From: Pseudomonadota bacterium
GTDB taxonomy: Bacteria > Pseudomonadota > Gammaproteobacteria > Xanthomonadales > Xanthomonadaceae
Assembly: GCA_018241125.1 (NCBI GenBank)
Contig: JAFEEL010000052.1
Coordinates: 50,443-114,442, forward strand
DNA: 64,000 nucleotides
Direction of reading: 5' to 3'
Shown: positions 1-9,300 of the stretch, in pieces
Layout of the letters: each line of letters begins with the position of its first letter
Position numbering within the stretch: the first letter of the stretch is position 1
The notes under the pieces: model-generated
Database searches by the model: none
Seen by the model: only the letters and a program-made list of their open reading frames with translations
Told to the model about the DNA's origin: nothing
Position numbers and translations under genes: made by a program

Positions 1-1161
1 TCGCGGCTGGTCGAAGTGGCCGCGCGCAGCGCGCTGCTGTCCGAACGCATCGCCGCCCATCCGTTGTTGCTCGACGAGCTGCTGGACGTGCGCGCGGAAG
101 GCGCGCCGCCGACGTTAGATGGTCTGCGCAGCGAGTGCCTGCACGCGCTGTCCGCCTGCGCCGCCGACGATGTCGAAGCGCGCCTGCACGCGTTGGCCGA
201 GTTTCGACAAGGTGTCGCGTTCCGTATCGGTCTGGCGCTGCTGCGCCAGCGCGTGGCCGCCGTGACCGCCGCCCGGCAACTTGCCGAACTGGCGCAAGTG
301 GTGCTGGATGCGGCGTTGGCGTTGGCGCGGCGGGCATTGCGGCGCGACGCCGACAGCGACGACGGCTTGGCGGTGATCGGTTATGGATCCATCGGCGGGC
401 AGGAACTGGGCTTCATGTCGGATCTGGATCTGGTGTTCCTGCACGCCGCCGGTGACGATCACGAACAGGCGCGGGCCAACGCCAAGCTGGCGCAAAAACT
501 GGTCAGTCTGCTCGGCACGCCAACGCCGGCCGGCGCGCTCTACGAAGTCGATGTGCGGCTGCGCCCGGATGGCGCCAAGGGCCTGCTGGTGGCCGGGCTG
601 GACAGCTTCGCCGACTATCAGCGCCAACGCGCGTGGACGTGGGAACATCAGGCGTTGGTGCGCGCACGCGGCCTGACCGGCGCAGCGGCGACGCTGGCGC
701 GGTTTGCCGCGATCCGCGCACAGATATTGGCGCAGCCGCGAGACACGACGATGTTGCGATCGGATGTGCTGGCGATGCGTGCACGCATGCGCGCGGCGCT
801 GGATCGCAGCGATGCCCGGCGCTTCGACCTCAAGCAGGGCGAGGGCGGATTGGTGGATCTGGAGTTCCTGCTGCAATACCTCGTGCTGGCGCACGGCCAC
901 GCGCATCCGGCGCTGCTGCACGCCACCCGCACCGATGGGTTGATCGCGACGTTGGCCAGCGCCGAAATCGTGTCGGCGGCGCAAGCGGCAACGCTCGCGT
1001 CTGCACACGCGCACCTGCTGCGCCGCGCGCTGGAGTGCACGCTCGATCGCCGTCCCCGCATGATCGTCATGGATGCGCCGACGCAAGCCGCTTGCGCCAG
1101 CGTGCGCGCGGCTTGCGCTACGCACGGACTGGAGTTTGCTGCGCTTGCGCCAAGCGCCTGA
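1..1161 (+). CDS. glnE: GlnE, C-terminal part (glutamine synthetase adenylyltransferase/adenylyl-removing enzyme), 5' truncated by window edge
   Basis: The reading frame is open from base 1, so only the C-terminal ~386 residues are present. GlnE adds AMP to, and removes it from, a tyrosine of glutamine synthetase in response to PII and glutamine, setting ammonia assimilation in the cytoplasm. The fragment carries the second nucleotidyltransferase domain with the signature GYGSIGGQELGFMSDLDLVF (Gly-Ser followed by Asp-x-Asp, the metal-binding acids) at about residues 126-145 of the fragment. RLRPDGAKG and the WTWEHQALVRAR stretch follow, and the usual helical C-terminal domain ends the protein. 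Both are typical of the adenylylating half. The gene ends 74 bp before a short ORF and 208 bp before the restriction-modification operon. The family assignment is firm; the N-terminal deadenylylating domain lies outside the window. Confidence 0.95.
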   Translation, partial: SRLVEVAARSALLSERIAAHPLLLDELLDVRAEGAPPTLDGLRSECLHALSACAADDVEARLHALAEFRQGVAFRIGLALLRQRVAAVTAARQLAELAQVVLDAALALARRALRRDADSDDGLAVIGYGSIGGQELGFMSDLDLVFLHAAGDDHEQARANAKLAQKLVSLLGTPTPAGALYEVDVRLRPDGAKGLLVAGLDSFADYQRQRAWTWEHQALVRARGLTGAAATLARFAAIRAQILAQPRDTTMLRSDVLAMRARMRAALDRSDARRFDLKQGEGGLVDLEFLLQYLVLAHGHAHPALLHATRTDGLIATLASAEIVSAAQAATLASAHAHLLRRALECTLDRRPRMIVMDAPTQAACASVRAACATHGLEFAALAPSA

Positions 1162-1235
1162 TCGGTTGTCGGAGATGCCGTTGTTATAGTGGCCGTCGCG
1201 GTATCGCTTCTTGCCATCCATCGCGGAATTCGCCA

Positions 1236-1352
1236 ATGCGCATCGCCCCGTTGCTGCTCTTGGGTTCGGCCGTGACCCTGCCGGTGGATCTTCCGGGCGC
1301 GGCCGGAGCGTCCGTTGCCGAAGGCGAGCCAGCGCCCGTTCACGGAAATTGA
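1236..1352 (+). CDS. 38-codon ORF with a signal-peptide-like start, possible remnant
   Basis: ATG at 1236 opens a 38-residue frame beginning MRIAPLLLLGSAVTLPVD: a short charged start, a hydrophobic core, then Ala/Gly/Pro-rich sequence. It resembles an export signal followed by almost nothing. A -10-like TATAGT lies at 1185-1190. Its TGA (1350-1352) overlaps an in-frame upstream ATG of hsdM (1352), so the two would be translationally coupled. It could be the leftover 5' end of a secreted-protein gene cut by arrival of the restriction operon, or a leader ORF for hsdM. No family was recognised, and it may not be expressed. Confidence 0.35.
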   Translation: MRIAPLLLLGSAVTLPVDLPGAAGASVAEGEPAPVHGN

Positions 1353-1369
1353 TGAGAGAAACCAAGCCG

Positions 1370-3781
1370 ATGCAGAACAAGCACCAAGACCAAAGCCAGA
1401 TCAAATGGGTCGCCGATTTCATCTGGAACATCGCCGACGACCGCCTGCGTGATGTGTACGTGCGCGGCAAGTACCGCGACGTGATCTTGCCCTTCACCGT
1501 GCTGCGGCGGCTGGACGCCGTACTCGAATCCACCAAGGACGCGGTGCTGGAGCGCAAGAAGTTCCTCGACGCGCATAACGTGGCCGAGCAGGACGGCGCG
1601 CTGCGCATGGCGGCGGGTCAGGCGTTCTACAACACGTCCGACTTCACCCTGGCCAGGCTCAAGGCCAGTGCGGCCGGGCAGCGCCTGCGCGAGGACTTCA
1701 TCGCCTACCTCGACGGCTTCTCGCCCAACGTGCAGGAAATCCTCACCAAGTTCAATTTCCGCAACCAGATTCAGAAGCTGGTCGATGCCCACGTCCTTGG
1801 CTACCTGATCGAGGATTTCCTCGATCCCGAGGTCAACCTGTCGCCACTGCCGATCAAGGACGCCGACGGGCGCGTGAAGCTGCCGCCGCTGGACAACCAC
1901 GGCATGGGTACGGTGTTCGAGGAGCTGATCCGCCGCTTCAACGAAGAGAACAACGAGGAAGCCGGCGAGCACTTCACGCCGCGCGACGTGGTCAAGCTCA
2001 TGGCCAAGCTGCTGTTCCTGCCGGTGGCGCAGCGCATCCAGTCCGGCACCTACCTGCTCTACGACGGCTCCTGCGGTACCGGCGGCATGCTCACCGTGGC
2101 CGAGGAAACCCTGGCTGCACTGGCCGAGGAACACGACAAGGAAGTCTCCATCCACCTTTTTGGGCAGGAGATCAGCGACGAAACCTACGCCATCTGCAAG
2201 GCCGACCTGCTCTTGAAGGGCGAAGGCGGCGCGGCGGAAAACATCGTCGGCGGTGCGGACAAATCCACGCTGTCCGCCGACCAGTTCCGCAGCCGCGAGT
2301 TCGACTTCATGATCTCCAACCCACCCTACGGCAAGAGTTGGAAAACCGATCTGGAGCGCATGGGTGGCAAGCAGGGCTTCAACGACCCGCGCTTCATCGT
2401 CAGCCACGGCGGCAACCCGGAACTCAAGCTCATTACCCGCTCCAGCGACGGCCAGCTCATGTTCCTCGTGAACAAGCTGTCCAAGATGAAGCGCAGCGCG
2501 CCCGCCGACGGCGTGGGCAGCCGCATCGCCCTCGTCCACAACGGCTCGGCGCTGTTCACCGGCGACGCCGGTCAGGGCGAGAGCAACATCCGCCGCTGGG
2601 TGCTGGAAAACGACTGGCTCGAAGCCATCATCGCCCTGCCGCTCAACATCTTCTACAACACCGGCATCGCCACCTACATCTGGGTGCTGGCCAACCGCAA
2701 GGCCGAGCACCGCAAGGGCAAGGTACAACTGATCGACGCGTCAATGTGGTTCCAGCCGCTGCGCCGCAACCTCGGCAAGAAGAACTGCGAGCTGGCCGAG
2801 GCCGACATTGCCCGCATCGTCGATCTTTATCTTCCCGCTCCCGCGAGCGGGAGAGGGCTTGGGGGTGAGGGTGCTTCGCAGGAATCCGAACACAGCAAGT
2901 GGTTCGATACGCAGGACTTCGGCTACTGGAAGATCACCGTCGAGCGTCCGCTGCGCCTGAAAAGCCAGTTGAAAGCCAGCGCCATCGAAGCCCTGCGCTT
3001 CGCGTCGGGCGACGAGAGCCTGCGCGCTGAAATCTATGCCCAGCACGGCGACACGCTCTACACCGGCTTCGCCAAGCTCAAGCCCGAGATCGAGGCGTGG
3101 CTCAAGGGTGACGGCGACAGCGAAGACGACGAAGCCGAGGATGGCGAAGACGGGGCACCGGCGAAGAAGGCCGTGCCGGAAAAACGCCGCAAGAAGCTGC
3201 TGGACGCCACGACGTGGCTGCGCGACAAGGCGTTGCTCGATCTGGCGCTGCTGGCGCAACGCGAACTCGGCGATGCCGTATTCGACGACCACAACGTCTT
3301 CCGCGAGAAGTTCGATGCGGCGATGAAGGCGCACGGCCAGAAGCCCGGCGCGGCGGACAAGAAGGCCATCTTCAAGGCCGTGAGCTGGCGCGACGAAACC
3401 GCGCCGCCGGTGGTCGCCAAGCGCACGAAGTTGAAGAAGGACGAGCACTTCGAGCCGGGCTTCGGCGGCGCGTATCTGGAAACGGTCGGCAAGGATCGCT
3501 TCATGGTCGAGTACGAACCCGACAGCGACCTGCGCGACACCGAGCAGGTGCCGTTGAAGGAACCGGGCGGCATCGAAGCCTTCTTCGGGCGCGAAGTGCT
3601 GCCGCACGCGCCCGATGCGTGGATCGACACTGAGAAGACGCAGATCGGCTACGAAATCTCCTTCGCTCGTTATTTCTACAAGCCCGCGCCGCTGCGCACG
3701 CTGGCGCAAATCCGCACCGACATCCTCGCGCTGGAGCAGCAAAGCGAGGGCTTGCTGCACAAGATCGTGGGGGGCGCGTGA
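1370..3781 (+). CDS. hsdM: Type I restriction-modification system, DNA methyltransferase (modification) subunit
   Basis: HsdM uses S-adenosylmethionine to make N6-methyladenine and forms the M2S core with HsdS. The 803-residue product has the HsdM N-terminal helical domain (about 1-150), the SAM-binding motif YDGSCGTGGML near residue 230 and the catalytic NPPY motif near residue 316. A long C-terminal region includes an acidic Asp/Glu stretch at about 580-600. The start at 1370 was chosen because GAGAGA (1354-1359) sits 10 nt upstream; an in-frame ATG at 1352 is the alternative. The stop overlaps the hsdS start (TGATG). Oddity: residues about 488-505 (PAPASGRGLGGEG and neighbours) are encoded by a REP-like palindrome inserted in frame where related proteins run straight from the IVDLY block to HSKWFD. 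Confidence 0.95.
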   Translation: MQNKHQDQSQIKWVADFIWNIADDRLRDVYVRGKYRDVILPFTVLRRLDAVLESTKDAVLERKKFLDAHNVAEQDGALRMAAGQAFYNTSDFTLARLKASAAGQRLREDFIAYLDGFSPNVQEILTKFNFRNQIQKLVDAHVLGYLIEDFLDPEVNLSPLPIKDADGRVKLPPLDNHGMGTVFEELIRRFNEENNEEAGEHFTPRDVVKLMAKLLFLPVAQRIQSGTYLLYDGSCGTGGMLTVAEETLAALAEEHDKEVSIHLFGQEISDETYAICKADLLLKGEGGAAENIVGGADKSTLSADQFRSREFDFMISNPPYGKSWKTDLERMGGKQGFNDPRFIVSHGGNPELKLITRSSDGQLMFLVNKLSKMKRSAPADGVGSRIALVHNGSALFTGDAGQGESNIRRWVLENDWLEAIIALPLNIFYNTGIATYIWVLANRKAEHRKGKVQLIDASMWFQPLRRNLGKKNCELAEADIARIVDLYLPAPASGRGLGGEGASQESEHSKWFDTQDFGYWKITVERPLRLKSQLKASAIEALRFASGDESLRAEIYAQHGDTLYTGFAKLKPEIEAWLKGDGDSEDDEAEDGEDGAPAKKAVPEKRRKKLLDATTWLRDKALLDLALLAQRELGDAVFDDHNVFREKFDAAMKAHGQKPGAADKKAIFKAVSWRDETAPPVVAKRTKLKKDEHFEPGFGGAYLETVGKDRFMVEYEPDSDLRDTEQVPLKEPGGIEAFFGREVLPHAPDAWIDTEKTQIGYEISFARYFYKPAPLRTLAQIRTDILALEQQSEGLLHKIVGGA
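2831..2882 (+). repeat. REP-like palindromic element inside hsdM, in frame
   Basis: CTCCCGC (2838-2844) and GCGGGAG (2847-2853) form a hairpin with a 2-nt loop. It is followed by AGGGCTTGGGGGTGAGGGTG, a G-rich tail of the same type as the elements at 22.4-22.7 kb and 53.7-53.8 kb. It lies within the hsdM coding sequence and is translated without a stop. It is read in the hairpin-then-G-rich-tail orientation. Confidence 0.75.
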
Positions 3782-5160
3782 TGGCGGTGGCGAGTGCCTA
3801 TCCGAATTACCAGCCACTTCGTTCGCGCTGGGTGCCGCGTGTGCCAGAGCACTGGTCGCTGCTGCGCGCCAAGAACTTCTTGCGTGAGATCGACGAACGG
3901 TCGAAAACCGGCGAGGAAGCGCTGCTGTCAATGCGCATGCAGCGGGGTTTGGTGCCGCACAACGACGTCTCCGTAAAGCGCATCGCCCCAGAGAACCTCA
4001 TTAGTTACAAGAAGGCACAACCGGACGAACTGGTGTTGAACCGGATGCAGGCGGGCAACGCGATGTTCTTCCGCAACCGCCAGCCCGGTTTGGTCAGCCC
4101 GGACTACGCCGTATTCCGCTTGCTTCGAAACGACAATCCCGAATATCTCGGCCACCTGTTCCGTTCGTGGCCAATGCGCGGGTTGTTCCGTTCGGAATCG
4201 AAGGGGCTTGGGACAGGCACGTCAGGCTTCTTGCGCCTTTACTCGGATCGCTTCACAGCGCTGGAGATTCCGCTACCCCCGCGCCCCGAGCAAGACCAGA
4301 TCGCCGCCTACCTGCGCGCGCAGGACGCGCACATCGCCCGCTTCATCAAGGCCAAGCGCGATCTGATCAAGCTGCTGACTGAACAGAAGCTGCGCATCAT
4401 CGACCACGCTGTCACGCGTGGCCTCGACGCTACCGTTACGCTGAAGCCTTCCGGCATCGAGTGGCTGGGCGAGGTGCCGGAGCATTGGGACGTCTCGAAA
4501 GTCAAACTCTTAGCCGACTACATAAACGGCTTCCCGTTCAAACCAGCGGAATGGGGCGCGAAGGGCCGCCCCATCATTCGCATCCAGAACCTCACCAAAG
4601 AGCACGCCGCGTTCAACTACTACGACGGGGCGGTTCCTGAGCGCAACCACGTCAAAGACGGTGACATCCTGCTTTCTTGGTCAGCCTCGCTCGGCGTATT
4701 CGTATGGAATCGTGGTGATGCGTGGCTGAACCAGCACATCTTCAAGGTCGTGCCAGATCCTAAGCGAATCACTCGTGGGTACTTCGTTTGGTTGGCTCGA
4801 TGGTTCTTGAACCACATGGAAGCCGAAGCGCACGGATCTACCATGCAGCACATTACCAAGCCGAAGTTCGGTTCCTTCCCTGTTCCTTTGCCTTCGCTGA
4901 GCGAGCAAGTGGAAATCGAGGCGCATATCAATCGGGAAACAAAAGACATTGATCTTGCTATTGCCCGTACCGAAGAGGAAATCAAGCTGATCCGCGAATA
5001 CCGCGACCGCCTGATTGCCGATGTGGTCACCGGCCAAGTGGATGTGCGCAGCTGGCAACCCGGCGCGGATGATGTGGTCGGCGACGACGTGCTCACCGCG
5101 CTGGGCGATGATGAGGCCGAAGCCGCCGAGGAGGGGGAGGCCGATGGCGAAGAAAACTGA
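3781..5160 (+). CDS. hsdS: Type I restriction-modification system, specificity subunit
   Basis: HsdS recognises the bipartite DNA target and positions HsdM and HsdR. The 459-residue protein has the classic duplicated layout. A first target-recognition domain (about 10-165) ends in a conserved helical spacer (PEQDQIAAYLRAQDAHIARF). A second follows (about 225-385, starting at GEVPEHWDVSKVKLLADY) and ends in the matching spacer (LSEQVEIEAHINRETKDIDLAI). A Glu/Asp-rich tail closes it. The ATG at 3781 overlaps the hsdM stop; a GTG at 3778 is possible but unnecessary. Base composition is visibly lower in G+C than hsdM in the recognition domains, as expected for parts exchanged between strains. The target sequence cannot be read from the protein. 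Confidence 0.93.
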   Translation: MAVASAYPNYQPLRSRWVPRVPEHWSLLRAKNFLREIDERSKTGEEALLSMRMQRGLVPHNDVSVKRIAPENLISYKKAQPDELVLNRMQAGNAMFFRNRQPGLVSPDYAVFRLLRNDNPEYLGHLFRSWPMRGLFRSESKGLGTGTSGFLRLYSDRFTALEIPLPPRPEQDQIAAYLRAQDAHIARFIKAKRDLIKLLTEQKLRIIDHAVTRGLDATVTLKPSGIEWLGEVPEHWDVSKVKLLADYINGFPFKPAEWGAKGRPIIRIQNLTKEHAAFNYYDGAVPERNHVKDGDILLSWSASLGVFVWNRGDAWLNQHIFKVVPDPKRITRGYFVWLARWFLNHMEAEAHGSTMQHITKPKFGSFPVPLPSLSEQVEIEAHINRETKDIDLAIARTEEEIKLIREYRDRLIADVVTGQVDVRSWQPGADDVVGDDVLTALGDDEAEAAEEGEADGEEN

Positions 5161-6226
5161 ATCCACCTTGACCGGCGCTGCCTTGCTCAGCGAACTGCGT
5201 GGCCTGATCGACGCCGCCCGCCAGCATGTGGCGCAAACGGCCAACGCCACGCAGACGATGCTGTACTGGCATGTCGGCCAGCGTATTCGCCGTGATGTGT
5301 TGAAAGATGGCCGGGCAGACTATGGCGCGGAGATTCTTGCGACGCTGTCGCAAGAATTGGCGAAGGACTACGGCAAGGGTTTCAATGTGTCGGCATTGAC
5401 ACGCATGGTCAAGTTCGCCGAAGCCTTTCCCGACGAGTCAATTGTCGCGACGCTGTCGCGACAATTGAGCTGGAGCCACTTCGTCGAAATCCTGCCGCTC
5501 AAACAGCCGCTGGAACGCGAGTATTACGCCGAGCTGTGCCGCGTGGAGCGCTGGAGCGTGCGCACCCTGCGTGAGCGCATCGGCAGCCAGTTGTACCTGC
5601 GCACCGCCATCGCCAAACAGCCAGAAAGCATCATCCAGGCGGAAATCAGCCACCTGCGGGACGGCGGCCAGATGACGCCCGAACTGGTGTTCCGCGATCC
5701 ATACATGCTGGATTTCCTCGGCCTGCCGCACGACTACGACGAGCGCGAACTGGAAGATGCCATCCTGCGCGAGATGGAGCGCTTCTTGCTGGAGTTGGGC
5801 GTGGGCTTCACCTTCGTGGCACGGCAAAAGCGCATCAGCGTGGGCGCGGATGATTTCCATCTCGACCTGCTGTTCTACCACCGCCGCCTGCGGCGACTGG
5901 TGGCAGTGGAGCTGAAGCTGGAGAAGTTTCAGCCTGCACACAAGGGGCAGATGGAGCTGTACCTGCGCTGGCTCGATCAGCACGACCGCGCGGCAGGCGA
6001 GGAGCCGCCCATCGGCTTGATTCTGTGCGCCAGCAAGGACGCCGAACAGGTGAAGCTCATGGACATGGAGGCCTCCAACATCCGCGTCGCAGAGTATCTG
6101 GCGCACATCCCGGACATGAAGGTTTTGCAGGCACATCTGCATCGCGCGGTCGAACTGGCGCGTGAACGCGCCGCGCCGCGCATGTTGTCGGGCAAGAAGA
6201 CGGAGGTTGGCGATGAAAAGGGGTGA
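5144..6226 (+). CDS. DUF1016 / YhcG-family PD-(D/E)XK nuclease domain protein in the hsd operon
   Basis: The 360-residue protein has the DUF1016 N-terminal helical domain (about 10-150, with MLYWHVGQRI and LSWSHFVEILPL). A C-terminal nuclease-like domain has an Asp in FHLDLLFYH (about 236) and the E-x-K in AVELKLEKFQPAHKGQMELY (about 256), the PD-(D/E)XK pattern. Members of this family often accompany type I systems, but their role there is not settled; restriction of modified or foreign DNA is an inference. The ATG at 5144 is preceded immediately by GAGGGGGAGG and overlaps the hsdS 3' end by 17 bp, so translation is likely coupled. The upstream in-frame extension to 5015 is out-of-frame hsdS sequence and was discarded. 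Confidence 0.88.
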   Translation: MAKKTESTLTGAALLSELRGLIDAARQHVAQTANATQTMLYWHVGQRIRRDVLKDGRADYGAEILATLSQELAKDYGKGFNVSALTRMVKFAEAFPDESIVATLSRQLSWSHFVEILPLKQPLEREYYAELCRVERWSVRTLRERIGSQLYLRTAIAKQPESIIQAEISHLRDGGQMTPELVFRDPYMLDFLGLPHDYDERELEDAILREMERFLLELGVGFTFVARQKRISVGADDFHLDLLFYHRRLRRLVAVELKLEKFQPAHKGQMELYLRWLDQHDRAAGEEPPIGLILCASKDAEQVKLMDMEASNIRVAEYLAHIPDMKVLQAHLHRAVELARERAAPRMLSGKKTEVGDEKG

Positions 6227-6347
6227 GCCCGGCGAGAACGTGCAGCCGCTGGCCGTGCCGGCTTGCACGATTAAAACTCCAACCACCGGTTGGAGAAGTC
6301 GGCCTCGTTCGCTCGAAGCCATTACCCGCTTGCTGGAGAGCCTATGA
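6213..6347 (+). CDS. 44-codon ORF linking the DUF1016 gene to hsdR
   Basis: ATG at 6213 has a strong Shine-Dalgarno sequence GGAGG at 6202-6206 (6-nt spacing). The ORF overlaps the last 14 bp of the DUF1016 gene and ends in a TGA that overlaps the hsdR start as ATGA (6344-6347). The product begins MKRGEPGENVQPLAVPACTI and ends in a basic, helical-looking tail (RSLEAITRLLESL). No family was recognised. The two-sided coupling argues that ribosomes pass through it on the way to hsdR. It may be a functional small protein or only a coupling ORF. Confidence 0.5.
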   Translation: MKRGEPGENVQPLAVPACTIKTPTTGWRSRPRSLEAITRLLESL

Positions 6348-9300
6348 AACCGACCGACACCAGCGAGTTGGGTTTGGAACGACTGATCGTGCGCCATCTG
6401 GCGGGCATCAGCGAGCATCCGCAGGTGACGGCCCATGCCGTTGCCGAGCCGCAGACACTGTACGGGCCGGGCGGCTACGTGCTGGGCCGGGCGAGCGACT
6501 ACAACCGCGACGTGGCGCTGGACGTGTCGAAGCTGCTGGAGTTCCTGCACGCCACCCAGCCCAAGGCGGTGGAGTCGCTGAATCTGGCCGCCGAGGGCAT
6601 CGCGCGCGCGCAGTTCCTGCACCGGCTGCAAGGCGAGATCGCCAAACGTGGCGTGGTGGATGTGCTGCGCAAGGGCGTCGCCTACGGCGCTGTGGCGAAG
6701 ATCGACCTCTACAAGCTGCTGCCGACGCCGGGCAATGCGTCCGCTGCCGAAGCCTTCGGCAAGAACGTCTTCAGCGTCACCCGGCAAGTGCGCTACAGCA
6801 ACGATTCGGGCAACGAACTGGACTTGGTGATTTTCATCAACGGCCTGCCGGTGCTGACCTTCGAGCTGAAGAATTCGCTGACCAAGCAGACGGTGGCGGA
6901 CGCCATCGTGCAGTACCAGACCACCCGCGACCCGAAGGAGTTGCTGTTCCAGTCGGGCCGCTGCATCGCGCACATGGCGGTGGACGATGCCGAGGTGCGC
7001 TTCTGCACAGAGTTGAAGGGCAAGGCGTCGTGGTTCCTGCCATTCAATCAGGGCTGGAACAGCGGCGCGGGCAACCCGCCCAACCCGGGCGGCCTGAAGA
7101 CCGACTACCTGTGGAAGCAGGTTCTGATGAAGGACTCGCTGGCCAACATCATCGAGAACTACGCGCAGGTGGTGGAGGACGAGGAGGAGGACGCCAGCGG
7201 CAGGCGGCGCAAGACCCGCAAGCCGGTGTTCCCGCGCTTCCACCAGTTGCGCACGGTGCGCGCCCTGCTACGCCGCAGCCGCGCCGACGGCGTGGGCCAG
7301 CGTTACCTGATCCAGCACTCGGCGGGCAGCGGCAAGAGCAACACCATTGCGTGGCTGGCGCATCAGTTGGTGGAGTTGAAGACGGCACAGGATGAGTCGC
7401 GGCCGCAGTTCGATTCGGTCATTGTCATCACCGACCGCCGCGCGCTGGACAGCCAGATCCACAAGACGATCAAGGGCTACGACCATGTGGCCTCGATCCT
7501 CGGCCATTCGGACAACGCACAGGAGCTGCGCGATTTCCTGCGCCGGGGCAAGAAAGTCATCGTCACCACGGTGCAGAAGTTCCCCTTCATCCTCGACGAG
7601 CTGGGCGATTTGGGCGACAAGAAGTTCGCGCTGCTGATCGACGAGGCGCATTCCAGCCAGGGCGGCAAGACCACGGCCAAGATGCATCAGGCGCTGGGTG
7701 GTGTGACTGAAGAGGAGTTCGAGGAAGACTCCACGCAGGATGCGGTGAACGCGGAAATCGAAAAGCGCATCGCATCACGCAAGCTGCTGGCGAACGCCAG
7801 TTACTACGCCTTCACCGCCACGCCGAAGACCCGAACACTGGAGTTGTTCGGCGAACGCGCGACGGTGGGCGACAAGGTGCAATTCCGCTCGCCCGAGGAA
7901 CTGACCTACACCACCAAGCAAGCGATCCAGGAGGGCTTCATCCTCGACGTGATCGCCAACTACACGCCGGTGGACAGCTTCTACCACGTCGCCAAGACCA
8001 TCGAGGACGACCCGCAAGTGGACAAGCTGAAGGCGCTGAAGAAAATCCGGCGCTACGTCGAATCGCACGACAAGGCCATCCAGAGCAAGGCGCAGATCAT
8101 GGTCGATCACTTCACCGCGCAGGTAATCGGCACGAGGAAGATCGGCGGCAAGGCGCGGGCGATGATCGTGTGCAACGGCATCGCGCGGGCCATCGATTAC
8201 TGGCGAGAGGTGTCGGACTACCTCGCCGAGATCAAAAGCCCCTTCAAGGCCATCGTCGCGTATTCGGGCGACTTCGAGATCGGCGGTTCGAAGAAGACCG
8301 AGGCCGACCTCAACGGCTTTCCGAGCAAGGACATTCCGGCCAAGCTGAAGCTCGATCCGTACCGCTTCCTGATCGTTGCCAACAAGTTCGTCACCGGCTT
8401 CGACGAACCGTTGCTGCACACGATGTACGTGGACAAGCCGCTGGCGGGCGTGCTGGCGGTGCAGACGCTGTCGCGTCTGAACCGTGCGCACCCGCAGAAG
8501 GCCGACACCTTCGTGCTCGACTTCGCAGACAACGCCGAAGCCGTGAAGGCGGCTTTTCAGGAGTACTACCGCGCCACGATTCAGGACGGCGAAACCGACC
8601 CGAACAAGCTGCACGACATCAAGGCCGAGTTGGATGCGCAGCAGGTTTACAGCGGCAGCCAAGTGGATGACTTGGTGGCGCTGTATCTGTCCGGCACCGA
8701 CCGCGACAAACTCGATCCCATCCTCGATGTCTGCGTGGCCGAGTACGCCAGCAAGCTGGGCGAGGACGATCAGGTCACGTTCAAGGGCAAGGCCAAGGCC
8801 TTCGTGCGCAGCTACGGCTTCCTCTCGGCGATTCTTCCCTATGGGCATCCGGCATGGGAAAAGCTCTCGATCTTCCTGAACTTTCTGATTCCGAAGTTGC
8901 CCGCGCCGAAGGAGGAAGACCTCTCCAAGTGCGTGCTGGAAGCCATCGACATGGACAGCTACCGCACGCAGGCGCAGGCGGCGATGAAGATGGCGCTGGA
9001 CGATGCGGATGCCTTCGTCGAACCGCCGCCGCCCGGTGGTGGTGGTGGCAGCGGCGAGCCGAACCTGGACAAGCTCTCCAACGTCATCCAGCAGTTCAAC
9101 GACCTGTTCGGCAACATCGAATGGCACGATGCCGACAAGATCAGACAAGTGATCACCGAGGAAATCCCGGCGCGCGTGGCGCAGGACAAGGCCTACCAGA
9201 ACGCGCAGGCCAACTCCGGCAAGCAGAACGCGCGGCTGGAGCACGACAAGGCACTCAACCGCGTGGTGCTGGAACTGCTGGACGACCACACCGAATTGTT

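Noticed and set aside
5015-5143. Extended start for the DUF1016 protein
   Set aside because: The extra residues are out-of-frame hsdS sequence; the ATG at 5144 has a strong ribosome site.
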